A stretch of DNA of 64,000 nucleotides. It comes from Chloroflexota bacterium (GTDB lineage Bacteria; Chloroflexota; Dormibacteria; Dormibacterales; Dormibacteraceae). Under the pieces are notes generated by a model. That model was given only the letters and a program-made list of their open reading frames with translations, was not told the DNA's origin and ran no database searches. A program made the translations under genes and the position numbers. This document shows, in pieces, positions 1 to 8,559 of the stretch (the stretch's first letter is position 1; every line of letters starts with the position of its first letter). Where the stretch lies: contig VBIW01000046.1 of assembly GCA_005880915.1 (NCBI GenBank), forward strand, positions 1 through 64,000, written 5' to 3'.

Positions 1-76
1 CGGACGCCCCCACGAAGCTGAACCTGGTTGCCCGTTGATTCTACCCACCAGGACCTGCCCCTACACTGAACCGGAC

Positions 77-997
77 ATGGCCGTCGACCTCGAGCGCATC
101 GGACGCGCGAGCCTCAACGAGCTCGGCGACATCCGGATCGATGACGTGCTCTCGTTCATCGACCGCGGGATCGAGAACATGCCCAGCTACATGGACCTGT
201 ACCGGCGCTGGGAGGCCCAGCAGTGGGCGGTCGCCGACCTCGACTTCAGCCTCGACCGCAAGGACTGGCTGGAGTCGGACGAGCTCGACCGGAAGGCGAC
301 CCTGTGGTCGCACCGCTTGTTCTTCAACGGCGAGGAGCGCGTCACCGCCACCCTTGCGCCTTTCGTCTGGGCGGCTCCCACGCCGGAGATCGAGATCTTC
401 CTGTCGACCCAGATGGTGGACGAGGCTCGCCACACTGTCTTCTTCGAGAAGTGGTGGCACGACGTCGTGGGCACCGAGGCCCGGAACATGACGGAGCTCC
501 TGGTGGAGATCAGGCCCGAAGCCAACGAGGGCTACAACGCCCTCTTCTACGACCGCCTCCCCTCGACAGCTCAGAGACTGGCCAGCAATCCCAAAGACTT
601 CGACGCCTTCGTCGAAGGCGTCACGCTTTACCACATCGTCATCGAGGCGACGATCGCCCTGACCGGACAGCGCTTCGAGCTGGAGGCGATGCGCGAACAG
701 GGTCTCACCGACCGGGGTTTCTACCGAGGCTTCACCGCCGTCGCGCGGGATGAGTCGCGCCATGTCAATTTCGGGATCAAGATCCTGCAGGATGCCGTAC
801 GCGAAGACCCGCAACGGTTCGCGCCGATCATCCAGCGCACGCTCGTCGAGTGTCTGCCCCTGATCTCAGGCACCCTTGACCCGCCCGACCCTCGCTACAT
901 CACGGAGTTTGGTCATACGGAGAGCGAGATCCTGACCTTTGCCTTCGAATCCTTGAACAAGCGTCTCCGCGCGATTGGGATCAACCTCGCCGCCTGA
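77..997 (+). CDS. R2-like (ferritin-fold) di-metal oxidase
   Basis: A protein of about 306 aa with the ferritin-like di-metal fold of ribonucleotide reductase R2 and the R2-like ligand-binding oxidases (R2lox). All six metal ligands are visible in order: Glu in NGEERV, Glu and His in DEARH, Glu in VIEAT, Glu and His in DESRH. A Val two residues after the first Glu and a Tyr five residues before the third carboxylate match the pair that forms the ether cross-link of R2lox enzymes, so an oxidase is favoured over a true reductase subunit; no nrdA-like partner is in the window. I take the ATG at 77; an in-frame TTG at 35 would add 14 residues with no resemblance to the family. The substrate is unknown. 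The next gene overlaps its 3' end. Confidence 0.75.
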   Translation: MAVDLERIGRASLNELGDIRIDDVLSFIDRGIENMPSYMDLYRRWEAQQWAVADLDFSLDRKDWLESDELDRKATLWSHRLFFNGEERVTATLAPFVWAAPTPEIEIFLSTQMVDEARHTVFFEKWWHDVVGTEARNMTELLVEIRPEANEGYNALFYDRLPSTAQRLASNPKDFDAFVEGVTLYHIVIEATIALTGQRFELEAMREQGLTDRGFYRGFTAVARDESRHVNFGIKILQDAVREDPQRFAPIIQRTLVECLPLISGTLDPPDPRYITEFGHTESEILTFAFESLNKRLRAIGINLAA

Positions 998-1496
998 GCT
1001 CCGCGGCAAGAAGGTCGTCCTGCGCCCTGTCCGCGCCGGCGACGAAGCCAAGCTCCTCGAGATCTTCAGCGACCCCACCGTCGCGAAATGGTGGGGCGAC
1101 CCAGACAAAGCCGTCCTCGACACCATGAGCGCGGATGAGGGTGAGTCGCATTTCCTGATCGAGCACGACGGCCAGATCATCGGCATGGTCCAGGCCTACG
1201 AGGAGAGCGACTCCATGTATCGCCACGCCGGGATCGACATATCGGTGCGCTCGGAATGGCAGGGCCAGGGGCTCGGGCCCGACGCGATCAGGACGCTAGC
1301 GCGTTACCTGATCGACGAGCTCGGGCATCACCGGCTGACGATCGACCCCGCCGTTCACAACACCAATGCAATCAAGGCGTATGAAGAGGTCGGATTCAAG
1401 GCAGTGGGCGTGATGCGCAGATACGAGCGCGGACCGGACGGCGAGTGGCACGACGGGCTGCTGATGGACATGCTGGCGGAAGAGCTACGCGACTAG
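975..1496 (+). CDS. GNAT acetyltransferase, AAC(6')-like
   Basis: A 173-aa Gcn5-related N-acetyltransferase. The acetyl-CoA loop is QGQGLG near residue 97, followed by the block HRLTIDPAVHNTNAIKAYE and the tail WHDGLLMDML, a pattern typical of proteins annotated as aminoglycoside 6'-N-acetyltransferases. The fold assignment is firm; the substrate is not, because many soil proteins with this pattern do not act on aminoglycosides. The start is a TTG at 975 that overlaps the 3' end of the oxidase gene by 23 bases, and no ATG or GTG fits before the conserved region, so the two genes are probably translationally coupled. Confidence 0.75.
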   Translation: MGSTSPPELRGKKVVLRPVRAGDEAKLLEIFSDPTVAKWWGDPDKAVLDTMSADEGESHFLIEHDGQIIGMVQAYEESDSMYRHAGIDISVRSEWQGQGLGPDAIRTLARYLIDELGHHRLTIDPAVHNTNAIKAYEEVGFKAVGVMRRYERGPDGEWHDGLLMDMLAEELRD

Positions 1497-1524
1497 TCCT
1501 CGGGCTGCAGTCCCAAGTTGTTGA

Positions 1525-1986
1525 CTAGCCCCGCCGCACCGCTCGCGCGATCTCCCGCTTCGCCTCCCGCTCGGCGATCGACTCCCGCTTGTCGTACTCG
1601 CGCTTGCCGCGCGCCAGGCCGACCTCCACCTTGATGTGATTGCGCGTGATGTAGAGGCGAAGAGGGATCATCGTGTACCCCTTCTGCCTCAGCTTGCCGA
1701 TGAGGCTGGAGATCTGCTTCTTGTGCAGCAGGAGCTTGCGCGGCCGAACCGGCTCTTGATTCATCACGTTCCCCTGCGCATATGGCGAGATATGCACGTT
1801 CTCGAGCCATGCCTCACTGCCGTCGATGCGCACGAATCCATCGCGCAGGTTGGCCCGACCGTTGCGAATCGACTTCACCTCTGTTCCGGTCAGCATCACC
1901 CCGGCCTCCAGCTTCTCGTCGATGAAGTAGTCGTGAAAGGCGCGCCGGTTGACGGCGAGGTCGCGCTCACGCTCACGGTCAGGCAT
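1525..1986 (-). CDS. smpB: SsrA-binding protein SmpB
   Basis: A 153-aa SmpB, the partner of tmRNA in rescuing stalled ribosomes. It has the family hallmarks NRRAFHDYFI and GTEVKSIRNGRANLRDGFV near the N-terminus, and the basic C-terminal tail (REYDKRESIAEREAKREI) that enters the mRNA channel. It is the last gene of the long minus-strand block and its ATG overlaps the fmt stop region by 8 bases. No tmRNA gene (ssrA) was seen beside it. Confidence 0.95.
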   Translation of the reverse strand: MPDRERERDLAVNRRAFHDYFIDEKLEAGVMLTGTEVKSIRNGRANLRDGFVRIDGSEAWLENVHISPYAQGNVMNQEPVRPRKLLLHKKQISSLIGKLRQKGYTMIPLRLYITRNHIKVEVGLARGKREYDKRESIAEREAKREIARAVRRG

Positions 1987-2794
1987 CGCCGAGCACCTGC
2001 TTCGCTGCGGCGGGTCTCTTACCAGGCAGCTGCATCACCTCCGGTACGTATCGATCGCCGTCGACGTGTCCGGTCAGCACCTTGGCCCGGCCTCGGGGCG
2101 TGGGCAGTGTCACCCCCGGCCACGGCTGCAGAGCCCGCACCCGCCTGTCGATCTCCTGCGCGTCGAGACTCCAATCGAGCTCTCCCTCTTCCCTGGTCAG
2201 CTTGGGCGCCAGCGTTGCCTGCGCGTGATCCTGGTCCACCGACCGAGCATCGTCGAAGTTTTCCAGCGTCTCGACCAGGAGCTCTGCTCCCATCTCCGCG
2301 AGACGCTCCGTCAGCTGGACCGCGCCTTCACGGTCACCGATCGAGGTCGCGCGCATGGCGAGCACCGGGCCGTGGTCCATGTGCTCATCCATCTTCATGA
2401 TCGTGACGCCCGTCTTGTCGTCTCCGGCCAGGATCGCACGCGCGATTGGCGCTGCGCCGCGATGTCGCGGCAGCAGCGACGCATGAACGTTGACCGCGCC
2501 AAGCCGCGGAATCGACAGCACCGATTGCGGCAGGATCTGCCCGTACGCGACCACCACGAGCAGATCCGGCGAAATCGTGCGCAGCCGCTCCACCGCTTCG
2601 GGATCGCGAATCCGCTCGGGCTGAAAGACGGGCAACCCGAGCTCTTCCGCCGCTACCTTGACGGGGGGCGGTGTGACCTTCATGCGATGGGCCGGCCGGT
2701 CGGGCTGCGTGACCACGAGCGCGATCTCGTGGCCGGCCGCGTGGAGCGCGAGCAAGGACGGCACGGCGAAAGCGGAGGTTCCGGCGAAAACGAT
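1979..2794 (-). CDS. fmt: Methionyl-tRNA formyltransferase, non-standard start
   Basis: Transfers a formyl group to initiator Met-tRNA. The N-terminal block reads IVFAGTSAFAVPSLLALH, then TQPDRPA, and further on HASLLPRHRGAAPI and the catalytic segment TGVTIMKMDE. The in-frame TAA shared with def (2813-2815) lies 18 bases before the conserved block, and no ATG, GTG or TTG lies between. The first normal start, GTG 2764, would delete the first beta strand. I give ATC 2794 as the likely start; the codon at the usual Met position is TAC. The protein (271 aa) is shorter than the usual ~310 aa because the C-terminal tRNA-binding domain is compact. Follows def directly. Confidence 0.85.
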   Translation of the reverse strand: MVFAGTSAFAVPSLLALHAAGHEIALVVTQPDRPAHRMKVTPPPVKVAAEELGLPVFQPERIRDPEAVERLRTISPDLLVVVAYGQILPQSVLSIPRLGAVNVHASLLPRHRGAAPIARAILAGDDKTGVTIMKMDEHMDHGPVLAMRATSIGDREGAVQLTERLAEMGAELLVETLENFDDARSVDQDHAQATLAPKLTREEGELDWSLDAQEIDRRVRALQPWPGVTLPTPRGRAKVLTGHVDGDRYVPEVMQLPGKRPAAAKQVLGDA

Positions 2795-2812
2795 CCTGTA
2801 GAGAAAGGCCGC

Positions 2813-3325
2813 TTACCCGGAGGCCGCCGCGACGGCCTCTTCCTTTTCCTCGCCGACCAGGTCCTCAACCCGACGAAGCGTGTCGAGGCTGGTCAGCTTG
2901 TCGGTGAAAAGGACGCCGTCGAGGTGGTCGAGCTCGTGCTGGAAGGCGCGAGCAGTGAAGCCGGACGACTTGACGCGGATCTCCTTGCCGTGCCGGTTGC
3001 GGCCCTTGACGACCACGGTTTCGGCGCGCTCCACCTCGCCGATCCATCCTGGGTAGCTGAGGCACCCTTCCGGTCCGATCTGGACACCGTCCTTCTTGAC
3101 CAGCTCCGGGTTGACCAGGCCCCAGATCTGCTTGTCGTCGCCCTTGACCACGCAAACGCGCAGCGCGACGCCGATCTGGTTGGCGGCGAGGCCGGCGCCC
3201 GGGGCGTCGAGCATCGTCTCGACCAGGTCGTCGAGCAGGCGCTGGATCGACGCGTCGATACGCGTGACCTTCTTCGCCTTTTCGCGCAGGACGGGATGTT
3301 CGAAGGTGAGGATCGGACGGACCAT
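2813..3325 (-). CDS. def: Peptide deformylase
   Basis: A 170-aa metalloprotease that removes the N-formyl group from nascent proteins. All three family motifs are present: GAGLAANQIG, EGCLSYPG (Cys metal ligand) and HELDHLDG (two His ligands and the catalytic Glu). ATG 3325 puts the protein at family length; longer reading upstream adds an unrelated Arg/Gly-rich stretch. It precedes fmt, the usual pairing of formylation and deformylation. Confidence 0.95.
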   Translation of the reverse strand: MVRPILTFEHPVLREKAKKVTRIDASIQRLLDDLVETMLDAPGAGLAANQIGVALRVCVVKGDDKQIWGLVNPELVKKDGVQIGPEGCLSYPGWIGEVERAETVVVKGRNRHGKEIRVKSSGFTARAFQHELDHLDGVLFTDKLTSLDTLRRVEDLVGEEKEEAVAAASG

Positions 3326-3366
3326 TGAGCTCGATTTTACCCGCGGCCTGCCAGGACCCAATCTTT

Positions 3367-3813
3367 TTAGACGACCCACCGGGAGCGAACCATCACGTCC
3401 CGCCCCTCGATCTCGCCGTAGCCCTGGTAGGCCTGGATCCGGCTCGGCCTGAGGCGGAAGAACATCCACCCGGGACCTTCGTCGCGGGGGTCCCAGCCCA
3501 CCGCTGCAGCGAAACCCTGGCAGAGGTCGGCCGAATCCTCGACGGCGATGTTGTCGAGCATCTCGACGTCGAGGAGGATGGCGTCCGAGGGCGCGCCGTG
3601 GGCGACCTTGGCGCTCGGGTTCATGGCCAGGTTGCGCGCCGTCTTGGTCGACGCTCGCGTCGCAACCACCAGATCCGTACCGTCCCACCAGCCCGATACG
3701 GCGACGAGATGCGGGCGCCCCGCGACGTCGGCCGTGGCCAGCCAGACGTCGTGATGCTTCTCGAGCGCCGCCAGCGTGTCGGCTTTTCTCGTCGCTGTGT
3801 CTCTCAATTCCAT
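3367..3813 (-). CDS. Pyridoxamine-phosphate-oxidase-like flavin protein
   Basis: A 148-aa protein of the FMN-binding split-barrel family (PNPOx-like, often F420- or FMN-dependent in soil bacteria). Visible features are the early strand DVWLATADVAGRPHLVAVSG, then WWDGTDLVVATRASTKTARNL, matching the cofactor-binding strands, and the C-terminal WMFFRLRPSRIQAYQG. ATG 3813 is preceded by a G-rich ribosome site (AGGGGGC); an upstream in-frame start exists but adds no conserved sequence. It sits 7 bases after priA. The substrate cannot be told from sequence. Confidence 0.75.
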   Translation of the reverse strand: MELRDTATRKADTLAALEKHHDVWLATADVAGRPHLVAVSGWWDGTDLVVATRASTKTARNLAMNPSAKVAHGAPSDAILLDVEMLDNIAVEDSADLCQGFAAAVGWDPRDEGPGWMFFRLRPSRIQAYQGYGEIEGRDVMVRSRWVV

Positions 3814-3820
3814 GCCCCCT

Positions 3821-5803
3821 TCATGTGACTGGGTCGATGTCGTAACTCCAGCCTTTGCCTCGGGGCGCGAGGTGTCGAGCACGCTCGAGACCATCCCCCT
3901 TCAGCGTGACCTGCCAACGGTACTCGCCGCGGAGACGATGAATGAAGGCGGGAGAAGGACCCATCACGCGAATACCTTCGATCCCGTCTTTCAGCAGGCC
4001 CGCGGCGAGCGCCTCCGCCGCTTCGCGTGCGGAATCGGCCGCACGGGCGTCTTCTCGGTCGGTCCGGGTCAAGACGGCCAGCTCCGCGTACGGCGGGAAG
4101 ACGAAAGCCTTGCGGGCCGGGAGCTCTGCTGAGTAGAAACCCTCGTAGTCGCCCGCCGCAGCGCAGCGCAGGCTGTAGTGCTCGGGGTTGCTCGTCTGCA
4201 CGACGACACGCGATGCCAGCCCAGTGCGGCCGGCGCGACCGGCGACCTGCGCGACCATGGAGAAGGTGTTCTCCGCGGAGCGGTAGTCGGGGAAATGCAG
4301 CGGCAGGTCCGCGTCGACGACACCGACGCATGTGACCGCCGGCAGGTCCAGGCCACGAGCCACCAGCTGAGTACCGACCAGGATGTCGGCGCGCCGTTCG
4401 CTGAAGTCCTCCCAGACGCGGAAATAGGCGTCTGGTCCTTTCGCGACGTCGCTGTCGAGGCGCAGTACGCGGGCAGAAGGCCACAGGCGTTTCACCATGG
4501 TTTCCAGGCGCTGCGTGCCCATGCCCAGCCCGTGGATGTTCCGCGAGCCACAGTGATCGCAGACCGAGGGCATCGCTCGCGAGTAGCCGCAGTAGTGGCA
4601 GATCAATCCATCAATCTCGGCGTGGTGAACGAGCGCGACCGAGCAGCCGAGGCACTGCACCGACTTGCCGCAATCGCGGCACATCACGAAGGTCGACAGG
4701 CCGCGCCGGTTGAGGTAGAGGATGGTCTGCTCTTCTCTCTCGAGCGTCTGGGTCACCACCTCGACCAGCCGCCGCGACAGGGGTTGGCGGTTGCCCTCGG
4801 CCGCTTCATCGCGCATGTCGACGAGCTCCACCTCGGCATCGTGGCCGCGCACGCGGTGGGTCAGCCTGGCCAAAGCCATCTCGCCATTCGAAGCCTGGTG
4901 GTAAGTCACGACGCTGGGTGTGGCCGAGCCCGCCACCAGCCGTGCACCACTGACCGCTGCGAGGCGCCGCGCGACCCAGCCCGTCTCGTAGCGTGGCGTC
5001 CGGTCCTGCTTGTAGCTCGCAGACCCTTCTTCATCCAGGCATATCAGCCCAAGGCGCGGAATCGGCGCGAACACAGCGGACCTGCTGCCGAGGATCACCT
5101 GCGCCTGGCCGCGGCGCGTGCGCCACCACTGCTGCGCCCTCTCCAGCTCGGTGAGCTGCGTGTGCAGCACTGCGAGGGGAGCATTCAGCCGCGCGCGGAC
5201 ACGCTGCACAAGCTGCGGTGTGAGCGAGATGTCGGGCACGAGAAGCAGCACGCGCAGGCCCGCTGCCAGCGCGCGCTCGGCCGCCGCGAGGTAGACCTCG
5301 GTCTTGCCGCTGCCGATCACCCCGTGCAGCAGAGTCGTGGAGCTGGCCGCGATCATGTCGACGGCGGCTTTCTGTTCATCGGTCAGCTCGATTTGCTCGA
5401 CCTCAGGAGCCGGGCCAGTTGCCATCTCGAGCAGCCTCGTGTGGCGAGTCTGCCGGCCCGACGGTGCAGACCCGGCCGAACCGCTGCTCCGGACGCGCGG
5501 CGGCAGCATTGCCCGCAGCACCTCGATCAGCGGCACCCAGTAGTGGTCGGCGACGAGCCTGGCGAGAGCGATCTGATTGGGCAGCAGAAGCGGCTCGGCG
5601 CCCGCAGTCGCGATGGGTTTGGTGTCCACGCCCGGCTCTTCGGTGCCGAGCGAGACGACAAAGCCGTACGTGCTCCGCCGCCCGAACGGCACCGTCACGC
5701 GAGAGCCCGGCACGAGGTCCATTCCGTCGGGGACCGCGTAGGTGTAGCTCTCGCGGGCGATCCCGCGGGCGGCTTCCACAGCCACCTCGGCGTATAAGGC
5801 CAA
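3821..5803 (-). CDS. priA: Primosomal protein N' (PriA helicase)
   Basis: A 660-aa superfamily 2 helicase that reloads the replisome at stalled forks. Visible are the N-terminal DNA-binding domain, Walker A as GVIGSGKTEVY, the paired zinc clusters (CRDCGKSVQCLGC, then CHYC and CDHCG) and helicase motif VI QVAGRAGR. The Walker B region reads DEEGSASYKQ where the family has DEEH, so the motif II His is replaced by Gly. Translation starts at a TTG that abuts the coaBC stop codon (TAA-TTG). Somewhat shorter than E. coli PriA (732 aa). Confidence 0.93.
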   Translation of the reverse strand: MALYAEVAVEAARGIARESYTYAVPDGMDLVPGSRVTVPFGRRSTYGFVVSLGTEEPGVDTKPIATAGAEPLLLPNQIALARLVADHYWVPLIEVLRAMLPPRVRSSGSAGSAPSGRQTRHTRLLEMATGPAPEVEQIELTDEQKAAVDMIAASSTTLLHGVIGSGKTEVYLAAAERALAAGLRVLLLVPDISLTPQLVQRVRARLNAPLAVLHTQLTELERAQQWWRTRRGQAQVILGSRSAVFAPIPRLGLICLDEEGSASYKQDRTPRYETGWVARRLAAVSGARLVAGSATPSVVTYHQASNGEMALARLTHRVRGHDAEVELVDMRDEAAEGNRQPLSRRLVEVVTQTLEREEQTILYLNRRGLSTFVMCRDCGKSVQCLGCSVALVHHAEIDGLICHYCGYSRAMPSVCDHCGSRNIHGLGMGTQRLETMVKRLWPSARVLRLDSDVAKGPDAYFRVWEDFSERRADILVGTQLVARGLDLPAVTCVGVVDADLPLHFPDYRSAENTFSMVAQVAGRAGRTGLASRVVVQTSNPEHYSLRCAAAGDYEGFYSAELPARKAFVFPPYAELAVLTRTDREDARAADSAREAAEALAAGLLKDGIEGIRVMGPSPAFIHRLRGEYRWQVTLKGDGLERARHLAPRGKGWSYDIDPVT

Positions 5804-7036
5804 TTAGCGCTTCTTCAGGCGGGGCAGGACCAGGTCCAGGATGCGGTCGGACATCTCGCGCTTGGTCGCTTTCTCCAGGTCGTGGCGGGAACCGTCGGCG
5901 AAAAGCAGCACCCCCGCGTTGTAGTCGCTGCCGAAACCGATGTCACGACGCGAGATGTCGTTCGCGACGATCGCCTGCACGCCTTTGCGGTTCATCTTCT
6001 CCATTCCCTTGGTGTCGAGGTCGGAGTCTTCCGCCGCGAAGGCGATTCGAAACACCCTGGCGATCGATTCATCTGCCGCCAAGGAAGCGATGAGGTCCGG
6101 AATCGGCTCGAGGTCGAGTGTCAAGCTCGGGGTCTCCTCGCGGCGGATCTTTCGCGCCGCAGTCTTGGCCGGACGGAAGTCGCCGACCGCCGCCGCCATC
6201 AGAAGGAGGTCGGCACCAGGCAGCTGGGAGCGCATCTCGGCGAGCAGCTCAGAGGATGTATCCACGCGCTGCACCTCGATGCCGTGATGCTCGGGATGGT
6301 TGGCGGCCGTGATCAAGATCACGCTGGCGCCGCGATCTGCGGCCGCCGCTGCGAGGGCAAAGCCCATCTTGCCGCTGGAGTAGTTGCTGATGAAGCGCAC
6401 CGGGTCGATGGGCTCGCGCGTGCCACCGGCGGTGACCACCACCTTGCGACCCGAGAAGTCGTAGCGCGAGCGGATGGCGTGAACCATCGCGTTGAGGATC
6501 GTCGACGAGGTAGCGAGACGGCCGGCGCCCATGTGGCCGCTCGCGAGGTGCCCCGTCTCGGGCTCGACGACGGTGAACTGGCGGTGGCGCAGCGTGGCGA
6601 CGTTCTCCTGTACCGCCGGCTTCGCCCACATCGCGTCGTTCATCGCGGGCGCGATCACCACCGGGCACCGCGCGGCCAGCAGCGTCGCGGTCACTACGTC
6701 GTCCGAGCGGCCGCTTGCGATTCGTCCCATTACGTTGGCCGTCGCCGGCGCGACGAGGATCAGCTGAGCCCAATCGCCGAGGAAGACATGCGGCTCGGGG
6801 CTGCCGGTGGCGGACCACATGCCGGTCAGCACGGGGTTGCCGGTGACGCCCTGAAAAGACGGCGGGCCGACAAAGCGCATCGCCGAGGGCGTCATCGCGA
6901 CGCGCACGTCGCACCCGGCCTGCGTCAGCGCCGAAGCGAGGTCGACGACCTTGTACGCCGCAATTCCCCCGGATACCAGCAGCGCAATGCGCAGGCCGCG
7001 CAGCTCGTCGGGTACCGGCGTCGGGTCGAGTGGCAT
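5804..7036 (-). CDS. coaBC: Bifunctional CoaBC (coenzyme A biosynthesis)
   Basis: A 410-aa fusion of phosphopantothenoylcysteine decarboxylase (CoaC, residues 1-~185) and phosphopantothenate-cysteine ligase (CoaB, ~190-410). The CoaC half has the flavin-binding start LLVSGGIAAYK, PAMNDAMW with the active-site region, and the SGHMGAGRLA loop. The CoaB half has VVTAGGTREPIDPVRFISN. It lies between gmk and priA, where rpoZ is often also found but is absent here. Two 12-codon minicistrons sit just before its ATG. Confidence 0.95.
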   Translation of the reverse strand: MPLDPTPVPDELRGLRIALLVSGGIAAYKVVDLASALTQAGCDVRVAMTPSAMRFVGPPSFQGVTGNPVLTGMWSATGSPEPHVFLGDWAQLILVAPATANVMGRIASGRSDDVVTATLLAARCPVVIAPAMNDAMWAKPAVQENVATLRHRQFTVVEPETGHLASGHMGAGRLATSSTILNAMVHAIRSRYDFSGRKVVVTAGGTREPIDPVRFISNYSSGKMGFALAAAAADRGASVILITAANHPEHHGIEVQRVDTSSELLAEMRSQLPGADLLLMAAAVGDFRPAKTAARKIRREETPSLTLDLEPIPDLIASLAADESIARVFRIAFAAEDSDLDTKGMEKMNRKGVQAIVANDISRRDIGFGSDYNAGVLLFADGSRHDLEKATKREMSDRILDLVLPRLKKR

Positions 7037-7106
7037 TCAGTAAGTCACATCCTTATCGAGCTTGCTCGCCATTCAGTCAGTCCCATCCTGGTCGAGCTTG
7101 CTCGTC
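7035..7106 (-). repeat. Two 36-base tandem units, each a 12-codon minicistron, before coaBC
   Basis: Copies 7035-7070 and 7071-7106 agree at about 31 of 36 positions. Read on the minus strand in the coaBC frame they give two tiny reading frames, GTG 7108-7073 (MTSKLDQDGTD) and ATG 7072-7037 (MASKLDKDVTY). Each ends in TGA directly followed by the next ATG, the last being the coaBC start. They may be coupling or leader peptides, or the debris of a lost gene. No Shine-Dalgarno was seen before the first. Confidence 0.6.
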
Positions 7107-7114
7107 ACTGGGCG

Positions 7115-7684
7115 CTAAGTTACGCGCTGGCGTGCGCCGTCGATGATCCGGAGGATCTCTCCCACCGCCCGCTCGATGTCGTCGTTGGTCACGACGTGCT
7201 CGTACTCCGGCGCGTACTCCATCTCCCGCTTGGCGATCTCGCGCCGCGACGCAAGGTCCTCGGCTGACTCGCTGCCGCGGCGCTCCTGGCGCTCCTCGAG
7301 CTCGTGCTGCGACGGCGCGATGACGAAGATCGAGATCGCGTCGGGCACCAGGCGCCGAACCTGCTCGGCTCCCTGGACGTCGATCTTGAGCACCACGTCG
7401 CGCCCCTCGGCGCGTGCTCGCTCGACCCGGTCCCGGAAGGTGCCGTACAGGTGGCCGTTGTAGGTCGCATGCTCGAGAAAGGCGCCGTCTCGGACCAGCT
7501 CCTCGAACCGATCCCGGGTCAGGAAGCTGTAGTTCTCATCCGGCTTCTCGCCCGGCCGTGGCTTGCGCGTGGTGCCTGAGACGGAATAGACGAGGTTCGG
7601 GTCGAGCTCGAGCAGGCGGCGGATGAGCGTGTCTTTGCCGACGCCCGAGGGCCCGGAGATGACGATCAGGAGGCCGCGCCTCAC
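7115..7684 (-). CDS. gmk: Guanylate kinase
   Basis: A 189-aa kinase that converts GMP to GDP. The P-loop is GPSGVGKD at residues ~10-17; the GMP-binding segment contains SVSGTTRKPRPGE and YSFLTRDRFEELV, and the lid region contains ERQERRG. Its ATG overlaps the rluD stop (ATGA). It is followed by the tandem minicistrons and coaBC. Normal length for the family. Confidence 0.96.
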   Translation of the reverse strand: MRRGLLIVISGPSGVGKDTLIRRLLELDPNLVYSVSGTTRKPRPGEKPDENYSFLTRDRFEELVRDGAFLEHATYNGHLYGTFRDRVERARAEGRDVVLKIDVQGAEQVRRLVPDAISIFVIAPSQHELEERQERRGSESAEDLASRREIAKREMEYAPEYEHVVTNDDIERAVGEILRIIDGARQRVT

Positions 7685-8559
7685 TCGACGGAGCTCCAGT
7701 ACGCCCCGAAGTCCTCGGGCGGCCCGACCTCGAAACTCATCTCGGCAGCCGTGCGGGGGTGGCGCAGGCGCAGCCGCCAGGCGTGAAGCATCGGACGATC
7801 GAGACCCTCCTCACGTCCTCCGTACTCGGAGTCACCGGCCACCGGATGGCCGAGCGCCGCGAGGTGGACCCGGATCTGGTGCGTCCGGCCGGTGTCGAGG
7901 TCACAGCGCAAAAGCGTATGGGTTCGCCTCCTCTCCACGACCGCGTAGCGCGTGCGCGCGAAGCGCCCGCTCGCGACCACGGCCATCCGCTTGCGCTCCT
8001 GGGGATGGCGGCCGATCGGGCCCTCGAGCTCCCCCGAATCGGCCTTCACGCGGCCACGCACGATGGCAAGGTACGTCCGGCTGAGCGAGCGATCCTTGAG
8101 CTGCGCCGAAAGGGATCGGTGGCTCACGTCGTTGCGGGCGACCACGATCAGCCCCGAGGTCCCTTTGTCGAGACGGTGCACGACTCCTGGCCGCGACACA
8201 CCGCCGATCGCCGACCAATCGCCGCCGCGGCCGAGGAGCGCGTGGACCAAGGTGCCGGTGTAGTGGCCAGGCGCGGGGTGAACGACCATACCCGCAGGCT
8301 TGTTGATGACCGCGAGGTCCTCGTCCTCATAAATGACGTCGAGCGGGATCTGCTCCGCTCCGGCCTCGACGACGTACGCCTCGGGGATCTCGAAGTCGAC
8401 GACGTCCCCGGCCGCCACCCGGTCCGCGGGGTCGGCGGGACGCCCGTTGAGGAGGGCGAGGTGGCCTTTGATCAGCCTCGCGGCGGCCGAGCGGCTCAGG
8501 TCCGGCGCGTGCTCGGCCAGGAATCGATCGAGCCTGGGCGCCGCGGCCTCCGCGATCAG
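7681..8559 (-). CDS. rluD: RluD-type pseudouridine synthase, CTG start
   Basis: A 292-aa RluA/RluD-family enzyme that isomerises uridines in large-subunit rRNA. The catalytic motif is HRLDKGTSG. The N-terminal S4 RNA-binding domain (LDRFLAEHAP to LLNGRPADPADRV) is intact but lies upstream of the first standard start (GTG 8418). The only sensible start is CTG 8559, which overlaps the lspA TGA as CTGA. The lspA-rluD order is common in many bacteria. The exact target uridine is not certain. Confidence 0.88.
   Translation of the reverse strand: MIAEAAAPRLDRFLAEHAPDLSRSAAARLIKGHLALLNGRPADPADRVAAGDVVDFEIPEAYVVEAGAEQIPLDVIYEDEDLAVINKPAGMVVHPAPGHYTGTLVHALLGRGGDWSAIGGVSRPGVVHRLDKGTSGLIVVARNDVSHRSLSAQLKDRSLSRTYLAIVRGRVKADSGELEGPIGRHPQERKRMAVVASGRFARTRYAVVERRRTHTLLRCDLDTGRTHQIRVHLAALGHPVAGDSEYGGREEGLDRPMLHAWRLRLRHPRTAAEMSFEVGPPEDFGAYWSSVE

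Noticed and set aside
5419-6093. Long Arg/Pro/Ser-rich frames opposite priA and coaBC, and many similar frames elsewhere
   Set aside because: High-GC shadows of well-supported genes; composition unlike proteins and no motifs.
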